Shown in pieces: positions 8,257 through 17,000 of a stretch of DNA of 26,066 nucleotides (the stretch's first letter is position 1; each line of letters opens with the position of its first letter). This DNA is from JBHJOF01 sp050330055 (GTDB lineage Bacteria; Pseudomonadota; Alphaproteobacteria; Kiloniellales; JAKSDN01): positions 1 through 26,066 of the forward strand of contig JBHJOF010000129.1 of assembly GCA_050330055.1 (NCBI GenBank), read 5' to 3'. The notes below the pieces were generated by a model. It was given only the letters and a program-made list of their open reading frames with translations, ran no database searches and had not been told where the DNA came from. The translations under genes and the position numbers were made by a program.

Positions 8257-8745
8257 ATGACGGCGCATGAGTTCAGCTTTCCCGGGATCGAGGGCGGCGA
8301 GATCCGGCTGGCCGACTTCGCCGGCCGTCCCCTGCTGGTCGTCAACACCGCCTCGGAATGCGGCTACACACCGCAGTACGCAGACCTGCAGGCGCTCTGG
8401 ACGCGCTACCGCGACCGCGGGCTGGTGGTGATCGGGGTGCCCTCGAACGACTTCGGCGCCCAGGAACCGGGCGACGAGGCAGAGATCAAAGCCTTTTGTA
8501 CCAAGGGCTTTGGGGTCGACTTTCCAATGACGTCCAAGCAGGCGGTGATCGGCGGCACGGCGCACGCCTTCTATCGCTGGGTGGTCGAGGAACTGGGCGA
8601 GGTCGCCGCGCCCAAGTGGAACTTCCACAAGGTCCTCATCGCCCCGGACGGCGGCCTGGCCGGGCTCTGGCCCTCGGCGGTGGAGCCGCTCGACCCGGAG
8701 ATCACGGAGACGATCGAAGGGCTGCTCGACGACGAGGCCGGCTGA
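8257..8745 (+). CDS. glutathione-peroxidase-like thiol peroxidase (Cys type)
   Basis: Reduces hydrogen or organic peroxides in the cytoplasm. The 162-residue protein has the peroxidatic Cys35 in NTASECGYTPQY, Gln69 in VPSNDFGAQEPG and Trp121-Asn122 in KWNFHK, completing the C-Q-W-N tetrad. A second cysteine, Cys81 in EIKAFC, lies 46 residues after Cys35, the spacing of the resolving cysteine in yeast Orp1/Gpx3. By family knowledge this suggests a two-cysteine, thioredoxin-dependent enzyme and not a glutathione-dependent one. The ATG at 8257 is chosen over one at 8251 because AGGGA ends seven bases before it but only one base before the other. It is followed after 12 bp by a flavin-reductase-like gene, probably in one operon. 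Confidence 0.92.
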   Translation: MTAHEFSFPGIEGGEIRLADFAGRPLLVVNTASECGYTPQYADLQALWTRYRDRGLVVIGVPSNDFGAQEPGDEAEIKAFCTKGFGVDFPMTSKQAVIGGTAHAFYRWVVEELGEVAAPKWNFHKVLIAPDGGLAGLWPSAVEPLDPEITETIEGLLDDEAG

Positions 8746-8757
8746 AGGGCCGGACCT

Positions 8758-9495
8758 TTGGCGGGCGTGCAACGCCTGACATGCCGCGTGGTTTCGCTGG
8801 AGCCGGCGACCCCCGACATTCGCATCCTGCGCTTGGCGCTGCCGCCGGGCGCTCGCTTCGACTTCCGCGCCGGGCAGTACGCGGCGATCACCTTCGGCGA
8901 CTTGCCGGCGCGCGATTTCTCCATGGCGAACCGGCCCGGCGAGTCACCGCTCGAGTTCCACGTTCGGCAGATGAACCAGGAAGGCGCCAGCGGCTACGTC
9001 GCGTTGCGCCTGGCGCCAGGCGAGTCGGTCGCCCTGGAGGGCCCCTATGGCGAGGCCTTTCTGCGCGCCGAGCACAAGGGGCCGATCCTGGCGGTGGCCG
9101 GAGGCTCCGGCCTGGCGCCCATCAAGTCGATCGTCGAGACGGCGCTCGCGCTGGGCATGGGCCAGCCGATCCACCTCTACTTCGGCGCCGCCGACACGGA
9201 CGATCTCTACCTGGTCGAGCACTTCGAGGCACTCGCCCGGCGCCACCAGAACCTGCGCTTCGTGCCGGTGCTGTCGGCGCCGCGAAGAAAGACGCAGCGG
9301 CGCCGCGGCCTGGTGACCGACGCCATCGCCGAGGATTTTCCCGACCTGACCGGATTCAAGGTCTACCTGGCCGGTTCGACCGCCATGGCCGAGGCGGCGT
9401 TGGCGCTGCTGCGAGCGCGCGGCCTGCCGGAAGCCGATATCCACGCCGATCCCTTCTACAGCGTCGCCGAGAAGGCGGAGCGGGGACTGGAGTGA
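8758..9495 (+). CDS. ferredoxin-NADP reductase-like flavin oxidoreductase
   Basis: NAD(P)H-dependent flavoprotein of 245 residues. The FAD-binding domain has RDFSMAN (52-58), the RxYS-type flavin motif, and GPYG (95-98). The nucleotide domain has GGSGLAPI (115-122) and YFGAADTDDLYL. No 2Fe-2S ferredoxin domain is attached, so it resembles stand-alone flavin reductases (Fre/LuxG-like) or the reductase half of an oxygenase system. The start is taken as TTG at 8758, with AAGGG eight bases upstream; a GTG at 8767 is the alternative. The 12-bp gap after the peroxidase gene suggests co-expression, but no electron acceptor is encoded nearby. The partner is unknown. Confidence 0.87.
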   Translation: MAGVQRLTCRVVSLEPATPDIRILRLALPPGARFDFRAGQYAAITFGDLPARDFSMANRPGESPLEFHVRQMNQEGASGYVALRLAPGESVALEGPYGEAFLRAEHKGPILAVAGGSGLAPIKSIVETALALGMGQPIHLYFGAADTDDLYLVEHFEALARRHQNLRFVPVLSAPRRKTQRRRGLVTDAIAEDFPDLTGFKVYLAGSTAMAEAALALLRARGLPEADIHADPFYSVAEKAERGLE

Positions 9496-9794
9496 CGGCA
9501 GGGCGAGGATGACTCGCGACGCCTGCGAGCGCAGGGTCAGCTTTGCCGCATAAGCGCCTGTAATACGCGAAGAAACCATTGGCGCCTGGTGCTGCGCTTG
9601 ACAAATATGCCTTGAAATCTTTGACTTGAAGCACAAGTCCTAACAATCAACAGCAACACCCATCGTGACCATAAGCGGCGCAAGCCGCGATCGCATGTGG
9701 GTGTCGGCGTTTTCCTTCCTGCTTCTGAGTACTGCTCGTTGCGTTGGTGCCGGCCCCCGAGAGCGCGATGGGGCTGCGCAGCCAACCGGATGGG
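9496..9794. other. intergenic region upstream of the proVWX operon
   Basis: About 300 bp with no credible gene. The middle (about 9595-9660) is AT-rich and contains TTGACA at 9598-9603, a good -35-like hexamer, but no convincing -10 hexamer 16-18 bp downstream. The osmolyte-importer promoter is probably here, but I cannot place it. Confidence 0.4.
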
Positions 9795-11039
9795 ATGAGC
9801 GACAGGGCTATCAATGGCGGGACGGCCACCAGGATCCGTGCCAGGAATGTCTCCAAGGTTTTCGCCGCAACCGACGAAGCCCTTGCCCTCATAGCCGAGG
9901 GACGGGACAAGGCCGAGATCAAGGAAAAGACCGGAAGCGTCGTCGGCGTCGCCGACGTCTCCTTCGACGTGGGCGCCGGCGAAACCTTCGTGGTGATGGG
10001 CCTCTCCGGCTCCGGCAAGTCGACGCTGCTGCGCTGTCTTAATCGCCTGATCACGCCGACCGCGGGCTCGGTCGAGATCGACGGCGAGGATGTCGTCGCG
10101 GCCGACGAGAAAGCGCTACGGCAGCTGCGGCTCGGCAAGATCGCGATGGTGTTTCAGCACTTCGCCCTGTTGCCGCATCGCACGGTCGTAGAGAACGTCG
10201 AGTACGGCCTCAAAGTGCAGGGTATCGAGGCACGCGAGCGGCGCAGGCGTGCGGAGCAGGTCCTCGAGCTGGTTGGGCTGGAAAGCTGGAGCAACAGCCG
10301 CACCAGCGAGCTTTCCGGTGGCATGCAGCAGCGCGTCGGGCTGGCCCGCGCGCTCGCCGTCGACCCGGACATTCTGCTGATGGACGAGCCTTTCAGCGCG
10401 CTCGATCCGCTGATCCGGCGCGACATGCAGGACGAGCTGCTCGAACTTCAGCGGCGTTTTCGCAAGACCATCGTCTTCATCACCCACGACCTGCACGAGG
10501 CGCTGAAGCTGGGTGACCGTGTCGCCATCATGAAGGCAGGCCGCTTCGTTCAAGTCGGCGCGCCGGAGGAGATCGTCGCCAATCCCGCCGACGACTACGT
10601 GAGCGCCTTTACCCAGGACGTGGATTCCGGTCGCATCTTACGCCTGCGCACCGTCATGCGAGCGCCTGTCTCGATGCCTATGGCCGAGGCTGACCTCGCC
10701 GCGGTCAAGCGCCGGCTCGAGGGCAGCAAGGCGGTCTACCTGATCGACAAGGCCGGGCGGCCGGTCGGTCTGGTCGATAGGCGGCGGCTGGCACAGCAGG
10801 CCGAGGCCGCGAGCCTGCAGCAGATCATGCGCAAGGACTTCCCGCAGGCGGGCGCCGAGAGTCCGATCGTCGAGATCTATAAGCTCTGCAGTCAAGGGCT
10901 GCCGATCGCGGTGGTCGACGACGAGGGGCGACTGCAGGGCGCGGTCGATCCGCTTCAGGTCTTCGCCGAACTCGCGCCGCAGTCCAAGCAAGGACCCAAG
11001 CAGCGACCAGGCCAGCCCGCGGCCGTCGCCGCCAAATAG
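9795..11039 (+). CDS. proV: glycine betaine/proline-type ABC importer, ATPase
   Basis: ATP-hydrolysing subunit of an OpuA/ProU-type osmoprotectant importer at the inner membrane. The 414-residue protein has the ProV-specific N-terminal stretch before the first beta strand (EALALIAEGRDKAEI, then GVADVSFDVGAGE). It also has Walker A GLSGSGKST (69-77), Q-loop FQHFALLP, signature LSGGMQQR (173-180), Walker B ILLMDEP (193-199) and the H-loop histidine in ITHDLHEAL. The C-terminal part is the CBS-like regulatory region, ending in a Lys/Gln/Pro-rich tail. The start MSDRAINGG at 9795 is preferred to an upstream start at 9744 because the family begins close to the RxxNVxKVF strand. It is first in proV-proW-proX, with proW 28 bp downstream. 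Substrate could be glycine betaine, proline betaine or choline. Confidence 0.94.
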   Translation: MSDRAINGGTATRIRARNVSKVFAATDEALALIAEGRDKAEIKEKTGSVVGVADVSFDVGAGETFVVMGLSGSGKSTLLRCLNRLITPTAGSVEIDGEDVVAADEKALRQLRLGKIAMVFQHFALLPHRTVVENVEYGLKVQGIEARERRRRAEQVLELVGLESWSNSRTSELSGGMQQRVGLARALAVDPDILLMDEPFSALDPLIRRDMQDELLELQRRFRKTIVFITHDLHEALKLGDRVAIMKAGRFVQVGAPEEIVANPADDYVSAFTQDVDSGRILRLRTVMRAPVSMPMAEADLAAVKRRLEGSKAVYLIDKAGRPVGLVDRRRLAQQAEAASLQQIMRKDFPQAGAESPIVEIYKLCSQGLPIAVVDDEGRLQGAVDPLQVFAELAPQSKQGPKQRPGQPAAVAAK

Positions 11040-11067
11040 CTTGAGATCATGAGGATGGAGTAGCGCA

Positions 11068-12042
11068 TTGGATCGCCTCTCGGACATAGTCACGCTGCCA
11101 CTCGACGACTGGATCGAGTTCTTCGTCAAGGACTGGCTGGTGCCGAACTTCCGGCCCGTCTTCCAGGCGATTCAGTGGCCGATCGACCAGGTGCTGACCG
11201 GCTTCGAGGCCTTTCTGCTCTCGATCCCGCCGCTGCTCTTCCTGCCGGTGGCCGCGCTGATCGCCTGGCGCATCGCCGGGCGCGGCGTCGCCATCCTGAC
11301 GTTTTGCAGCGTCGCGCTGATCGACCTGCTCGGCGTCTGGCAGGAATCGATGACGACATTGGCCATGATCATGACGTCGGTGCTGTTCTGCGCCCTGATC
11401 GGCATCCCGCTCGGCATCATAGCGGGACGCAGCGACCGCTTCGCCGTCGGCATCCGACCGGTGCTCGACATCATGCAGACCATTCCGGCTTTCGTCTATC
11501 TGGTGCCGATCGTAATGCTGTTCGGCGTCGGCATCGTGCCCGGCATCATCGCCACAATCATCTTCGCGCTGCCGCCGATCGTGCGCCTGACCAACCTGGG
11601 GCTGCGCCAGGTTCCGGCCGAGTTGGTCGAGGCCGGTTACGCCTTCGGCTCGACGCCGCGCCAGGTACTCTGGGAAATTCAGCTTCCGCTGGCACTTCCC
11701 GCCATCATGGCTGGTCTCAACCAGACCCTGATGTTGTCGCTGTCGATGGTCGTGATCGCGGCGCTGATCGGCGCCGAAGGCCTCGGCCAGGTGGTCTTCA
11801 CCGGCATCGGCAGACTCGACGTCGGCGCCGCGGCGCTGGGCGGCATCGGCATCGTGCTGATCGCGATCGTACTCGATCGCGTCACCCAGGCGATCGGCGA
11901 GCAGAGTCGGAAGCCCAAGACGGCTGCCACCGATAGAAATCCTCGTGCTGCCCTGCGCCGGCTGATCGCGCCGCTGGTCGGTGGCGCCGGCACCGAGCGC
12001 CAGGACGCCGAGCAGCAAAACAGGGCTTCGGTCCGTGACTAA
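11068..12042 (+). CDS. proW: glycine betaine/proline-type ABC importer, permease
   Basis: Membrane channel subunit of the osmoprotectant importer (324 residues). An N-terminal amphipathic region (LDDWIEFFVKDWL) precedes about seven hydrophobic segments. The EAA loop that contacts the ATPase lies at about 186-211 (ELVEAGYAFGSTP, then WEIQLPLALPAI). The start is TTG at 11068: GGAG lies seven bases upstream and an in-frame TGA lies 16 bases upstream, while the next ATG would delete the first membrane segments. The C-terminal 40 residues after the last helix are hydrophilic and Arg-rich. It lies between proV and proX, with a 138-bp gap before proX. Confidence 0.94.
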   Translation: MDRLSDIVTLPLDDWIEFFVKDWLVPNFRPVFQAIQWPIDQVLTGFEAFLLSIPPLLFLPVAALIAWRIAGRGVAILTFCSVALIDLLGVWQESMTTLAMIMTSVLFCALIGIPLGIIAGRSDRFAVGIRPVLDIMQTIPAFVYLVPIVMLFGVGIVPGIIATIIFALPPIVRLTNLGLRQVPAELVEAGYAFGSTPRQVLWEIQLPLALPAIMAGLNQTLMLSLSMVVIAALIGAEGLGQVVFTGIGRLDVGAAALGGIGIVLIAIVLDRVTQAIGEQSRKPKTAATDRNPRAALRRLIAPLVGGAGTERQDAEQQNRASVRD

Positions 12043-12180
12043 CAGGAACCAAAGGAGCTGCGGCCACCGTTCTTGCGACGACTGCGCGCGGACGCTTCGG
12101 CCCAAGGCTCAATCACCGTCCGGGCCCGCAAAAGGGCACCGGGCCCAATCGCAGAGCGAGAAAGCAAAAGGAGGTTCGTA

Positions 12181-13227
12181 ATGTATTCAACAGCGAGACG
12201 CCGATTGAGGAAGCTGGCTGGCGGCATCGTGCTTGGCGCGATGACGGCTGTCGCCTTGCCCGCAGCCGGCGCCGAGCTGCCGGGCGAAGGCAAGACGGTG
12301 CAACCGGCCCGTGCGACCTGGGACACCGGCTGGTTCCAGGCGGAGATCTACATCAAAGCCCTGGAGGAACTCGGCTACGACGTCAGGGCGCCGAAGACGC
12401 TCGACAATCCGCCGTTCTATCAGGCGGTCGCCCAGGGCGACGTCGATTTCTGGGTGAACGGCTGGTTCCCGCTGCACAACACCTACGAGGCGGAGTTTGG
12501 CCGCGGCGCATCGTTGGTCGGCTATGTCGCCAAGGGCGGTGCTTTGCAGGGCTACCTGGTCGACAAGAAGACCGCCGACGCCAACGACATAACCTCGATC
12601 GAGGACTTCAAGAAGCCGGAGATCCGCAAGCTCTTCGACGCCAACGGCGACGGCCTGGCGGATCTGGTCGCCTGCCCGCCGGGCTGGGGCTGCGAACTGG
12701 TGATCGAGCATCAGCTGGAAGCCTACGAGCTGACCGATGCCGTCAAGCCGATCAAGGCCTCCTACGCGGCTTCCATGGCCGATGCCATCGGCCGCTTCCA
12801 GCAAGGTCAGCCGATCTTCTTCTACACCTGGACGCCGAACTGGACGGTCGGCCTGCTCAAGCCGGGTGAGGACGTGGTCTGGATCGAGACCCCCTTTGCC
12901 AGCCTTCCCGAGGACCAGAAGCAGTTCGAAGACCAGACGACCGTCGCGAGCGTCGAGGGCTGCGTCGCCGATCCCTGCGACATGGGCTGGCCGGCAAACG
13001 ATATCCGCCCGGTCGCCAACAATCAGTTCCTCGAGGAGAATCCGGCCGCGCGGGCCCTGTTCGAGGAGATAAGCATTCCGTTGGAGGACATCTTCGCCCA
13101 GAACGCCAAGATGTTCGAAGGCGAGGACAGCAAGCAAGACATCGTGCGCCACGCCGAGGAGTGGATTGCCGCCAACCGCGAGACCTTCGACGGGTGGATC
13201 GAGACGGCCAAGCAGGCCACGATGTAG
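12181..13227 (+). CDS. proX: glycine betaine/proline-type ABC importer, periplasmic binding protein
   Basis: Captures the osmoprotectant in the periplasm and delivers it to ProW. The 348-residue precursor has a Tat-unlike Sec signal peptide (MYSTARRRLRKLAGG, then a hydrophobic core) with likely cleavage after AAGA at about residue 31. Mature features are typical of OpuAC-type proteins: ATWDTGWFQAEIY, NPPFYQAVAQGDVDFWVNGWFP and ending WIAANRETFDGWIE. The Trp-rich blocks are expected to form the cation-pi cage for a quaternary ammonium. The start at 12181 is clear, because a perfect AAGGAGG sits six bases upstream at 12168-12174. The 138-bp gap after proW has a GGGCCC inverted repeat and may set a higher proX message level; that is inference. 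Two hairpins follow the gene. Confidence 0.93.
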   Translation: MYSTARRRLRKLAGGIVLGAMTAVALPAAGAELPGEGKTVQPARATWDTGWFQAEIYIKALEELGYDVRAPKTLDNPPFYQAVAQGDVDFWVNGWFPLHNTYEAEFGRGASLVGYVAKGGALQGYLVDKKTADANDITSIEDFKKPEIRKLFDANGDGLADLVACPPGWGCELVIEHQLEAYELTDAVKPIKASYAASMADAIGRFQQGQPIFFYTWTPNWTVGLLKPGEDVVWIETPFASLPEDQKQFEDQTTVASVEGCVADPCDMGWPANDIRPVANNQFLEENPAARALFEEISIPLEDIFAQNAKMFEGEDSKQDIVRHAEEWIAANRETFDGWIETAKQATM

Positions 13228-13276
13228 CCTTGCGTCGGAGGGCGGCCGCTCCTGCGATCCCCCCGAGCGAACAAGA

Positions 13277-13340
13277 AGCGGCCGGCAAAACGGCCGCTGC
13301 GACTGCGGGCCGGGCCGGCAAAGCGCCCGGCCCCTTTTTT
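13277..13340 (+). terminator. tandem hairpins after proX, second is a rho-independent terminator
   Basis: First hairpin: AGCGGCCG (13277-13284) pairs with CGGCCGCT (13291-13298) around the loop GCAAAA. Second: GGGCCGGGC (13307-13315) pairs with GCCCGGCCC (13325-13333) around a 9-base loop, followed by six T at 13335-13340. The T run is on the plus strand only, so it ends the proVWX transcript and not the convergent YHS gene. Confidence 0.9.
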
Positions 13341-13353
13341 GGGTCGCCGGCTC

Positions 13354-13860
13354 CTACTTGCGTGAGATCTTCCCCGTACCGTCGGCGAGGCCGGCCTTGA
13401 TGGCGGGCCAGTTCGCTTCCGATTGCGCGAGGTAGCCGGGAATGTCATTCGACCACTGCCGCTTCACCCCGGCGCTCCAGTTGAGATAGAGCTTGCCGTC
13501 GTGGACCGTCCAGGCGTCTGCCGGATCGACCTCCGCGGCATAGCCCTTGGCCGCGCCATAGGCGCACCAGCCGCCGTACTGCGGCGCGAACTTCTCCGGC
13601 TCGGCCAGGAAGGCGTCGCGGTTGGCCGCGCCGGCGAAGTGCCAGGTGGCGCCCTGCCACTCGGTCGCGTACTGGGCCTCGCCCTTCATCGGCGCGCCCT
13701 CGAAGTAAGCGACGGGATCGTAGCCGCCGATCGCCACGCCGGACTTGTCGACGTTGACGAAGCCCTTGGCCAGCGCCGTCTGGGTGGCGAGCGCGCTGCC
13801 CGCAAGGCCCGCGACCAGCACCAGGACTAGGCGCCACGCCCGTCCGATTGATATGTTCAT
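13354..13860 (-). CDS. secreted YHS domain-containing protein
   Basis: A 168-residue exported protein of unknown function. A signal peptide (MNISIGRAWRLVLVLVAGLA, then GSALATQTALA) is followed by a YHS domain at about 42-108, with GVAIGGYDPVAYFEG, WHFAGAANRDAF and FAPQYGGWCAYG. YHS domains are metal-binding-like and often sit beside cation transporters, but no such partner is nearby here. The start at 13860 is chosen because GAGGAG ends seven bases before it; another ATG two codons earlier would sit only one base from that site. It converges with proX across the terminator. An inverted-arm repeat element lies about 115 bp upstream. Confidence 0.9.
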   Translation of the reverse strand: MNISIGRAWRLVLVLVAGLAGSALATQTALAKGFVNVDKSGVAIGGYDPVAYFEGAPMKGEAQYATEWQGATWHFAGAANRDAFLAEPEKFAPQYGGWCAYGAAKGYAAEVDPADAWTVHDGKLYLNWSAGVKRQWSNDIPGYLAQSEANWPAIKAGLADGTGKISRK

Positions 13861-13973
13861 TGGCATACTCCTCAAACTTGGCGTGCCCATGACGTAGTCA
13901 GCCGCGAGCCTGCGCCGCAAGGCGCCTCGCAACTTTGTTACGCCGCGTGAACGCAAGGCGGAACAACAAGATC

Positions 13974-14054
13974 AATTGACACAGATGAACACAGATGAAC
14001 GTGAGCTGTGGAAGCTTCTCTGACCCCGTTCATCTGTGTTCATCTGTGTCAAAA
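13974..14054. repeat. inverted-arm repeat element, copy C (short, AGATGAA type)
   Basis: Arms at 13974-14000 and 14028-14054 are 27-bp inverted repeats (AATTGA or TTTTGA, two 10-mers CACAGATGAA, then C). They surround a spacer of only 27 bp that is unrelated to those of copies A and B. The CACAAAC extension seen in the other copies is absent. It lies in the 237-bp gap between the YHS gene and the mfd end. Confidence 0.87.
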
Positions 14055-14076
14055 AAACGTTCAGGAAGTCAGCACC

Positions 14077-14099
14077 AAAAGGGGACTGTCCCCTTTTTT
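14077..14099. terminator. bidirectional hairpin with A/T flanks at the end of mfd
   Basis: AAAAGGGGA (14077-14085), loop CTG, then TCCCCTTTT (14089-14097) extended by further T to 14099. The mfd stop codon is at 14098-14100. On the minus strand the hairpin is followed by TTTT, so it could terminate mfd. The same AAAAGGGGA / TCCCCTTTT palindrome is known to me as a dispersed short repeat in many bacteria, so repeat and terminator are both possible. Confidence 0.6.
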
Positions 14100-17000
14100 A
14101 CGCCGCGACCTTGGCCAGGTCGTCGATCAGGCGGCGGACGCCGCCGACGCGGGCCTTGGGGTCGTCCCAGGCGCGGCGGTAGACCAGCTTGTGGTCGGGG
14201 CGCAGCTTCACCACGCCGGCCTGCTCCTGGATGAAGCGGACCAGCGCCTCGGGATTGCCCACCCGGTCGCCGCGGAACGAGATGACGGCGCCCTTGGGCC
14301 CGGCCTCGACCCGCTCGACGCCGGCGTCGCGGCAGAGCCGCTTGATGGCGACGATCTGCAGCAGGTTCTCGACCTCCTCCGGCAGCGACCCGAAGCGGTC
14401 GACCAGCTCGGCGGCGAAGGCGTCGATCTCGGCCCGGTCGACCAGCACGGCGATGCGGCGGTAGAGGCCGAGCCGCACGTTCAGGTCCTGCACGTAGCTC
14501 TCGGGGATCAGCACCGAGGTGCCCAGGTTGATCTGCGGCGTCCAGTCCTGCGCCGCCTGTGCCGCGGCCGCAGCACCACCGCGAGCCGTCGCCACCGCCT
14601 CCTCCAGGAGTTGCTGATAGAGCTCGATGCCGACCTCGCGGATGTGGCCCGACTGCTCCTCGCCCAAGAGGTTGCCGGCGCCGCGGATGTCGAGGTCGTG
14701 GCTTGCCAGCGTGAAGCCGGCCCCCAGGGTGTCGAGGGTCTGCATGACGTGCAGGCGCTTCTCCGCCCCCGCCGTCAGCAGACGCCCCGGCGGCAGCGTC
14801 AGATAGGCGTAGCCGCGCTGCTTGGAGCGGCCGATGCGGCCGCGGATCTGGTAGAGCTGGGCCAGCCCGAACATGTCGGCGCGGTGGATGACGAGCGTGT
14901 TGGCGTTCGGGATGTCGAGCCCGGACTCGATGATGTTGGTCGAGAGCAGCAGGTCGAAGCGGTGGTCGACGAAGCCGGTCATGACCTCTTCCAGCTCGTG
15001 CGGCGTCAGGCGGCCGTGCGCCACCGCCAGCTTGATCTCGGGCACCAGCTTGCGCAGCCGCTCGGCAACCTTGGGCAGATCCTCGATGCGCGGGCAGACG
15101 TAGAAGGTCTGGCCGCCGCGGAAGTGTTCGCGCATGATCGCCTCGCGCACCACCACCGGGTCGTAGGGCAGCACGAAGGTACGCACCGCCAGCCGGTCGA
15201 CCGGCGGCGTGGCGATCATCGAGAGCTCCTTCACCCCCGACAGCGATAGCTGCAGCGTGCGCGGGATCGGCGTCGCCGTCAGGGTCAGCACATGCACGTC
15301 CTCGCGCAGCGCCTTCAGGCGCTCCTTCTGCTTGACGCCGAAGTGCTGCTCCTCGTCGACGATCAGGAGCCCCAGGTGACGGAACAGCACCGACTTGCCG
15401 AGCAGCGCGTGGGTGCCGATGACGATGTCCATGGTGCCGTCCTTGAGCCCCGCCTTGACCAGCGCCGCCTCCTTGGTGCCGACCAGCCGCGACAGCTGGG
15501 CGATGCGCACCGGCAGGCCGGCGAAGCGTTCCTTGAAGGTCTGATGATGCTGGCGGGCCAGCAAGGTCGTCGGCACCACCACGGCAACCTGCTCGCCGTT
15601 CATGACGGCGATGAAGGCGGCGCGCAGCGCCACCTCAGTCTTGCCGAAGCCGACGTCGCCGCAGATGAGGCGGTCCATCGGCCGGCCCGAGGCCAGGTCG
15701 TCCAAGGTCTCGCCGATGGCGCGCAGCTGGTCCTCGGTCTCGGGATAGGGGAAGCGCGCCGCGAACTCGTCGTAAACGCCCTCGGGCGGCGGCAGCGGAT
15801 CGGTCCGCTTCAGGGCGCGGGCGGCGGCGATTTTGATTAGCTCGTCGGCGATCGACCTGATGCGTGCCTTGACCCTTGCCTTGCGCGCCTGCCAGCCGCC
15901 CTGGCCGAGCCGGTAGAGCTCTACTTCGGCCTCCTGCGAGCCGTAGCGCGACAGCATCTCGATATTCTCGACCGGCACGAAGAGGCGGTCGCCGCCGTGA
16001 TAGAGCACCTTCAGGCAGTCGTGCGGCGCGCCGCCGACGTCGAGCGTCTCCAGGCCCTCGTAGCGGCCGATGCCGTGGTCGACATGCACCACCAGGTCGC
16101 CTTCGTGCAGGGTCGAGACCTCGGTCAGGAAGTTCTCGGGCCGGCGCCTGCGGCTCGGCGGCCGGGCGATGCGCTCGCCGAGGATGTCGGGCTCGCTCAG
16201 GAGACTCACGCCATCCACGCCGAAGCCGTGCTCAAGGCTGAGCACGGCGAGGCCGACCACGCCGGCGGGCAAGGCCTCGATCTCGGCCCAGGAGGCGACC
16301 GGCTCGCGCTCCGGCAGGCCGTGTTCCTCCAGCAGGTGGGCCAGGCGGTCGAGCGAGCCGGCGCTGTAAGCGGCGACCACCACGCGTCGGCCGGCGCCCT
16401 GCTCGGCCGCGACGTGCTCGGTCACCGCGTCGAACACGCGGCCCTCGGACGACGTGCGCGCCTCGGCAAAGTCGCGGCCCGGCCGGCCGCCGGCATCGAA
16501 CAGCGAGTCCAGGTGCTCCGGCGCGGCGAAGGGCGAGAGCTGCGCCACCGGCCGCGCGGCCAGCAGCCCGTCCCAGGCTTCGGCGTCGAGGTAGAGCCGC
16601 GCCGGCTCCAGCGGCTTGTAGCTCAGGCCGCCGGTCTCCTTGCTGTCGCGCAGGGTCTGACGTGCCTGGTAGAAGTCGGCGATGGTCTCCAGCCGCGCGT
16701 CGCGCGCCTCCTCGGCCTGCGGGTCGAGCAGCACCGCTGCCTCGGGCAGGTAGTCCAGCAGGGTCTCGAGGTGGTCGTGGAACAGCGGCAGCCAGTGTTC
16801 CATGCCGGGATAGATCCGGCCGGCAGTGACCGCCTCGTAGAGCGGGTCCTCGCCGCGCACCGCGCCGAAGGCGGCCAGGTAGCCGCCGCGGAAGCGGCTG
16901 ATCGCCTCCGGGTCCAGCGTGATCTCGCTGACCGGCTTGAGGTTCAGGCGCTCGAGCTTGCCGGTGCTGCGTTGGCTGAGCGGATCGAAGCTGCGAATCG

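Noticed and set aside
9598..9603. A complete sigma-70 promoter for proV based on TTGACA
   Set aside because: No acceptable -10 hexamer is found 16-18 bp downstream, so only the region is reported.
4438..14054. A CRISPR array
   Set aside because: The repeats occur as inverted pairs at distant sites, with no regular direct array, no constant spacer length and no cas gene.
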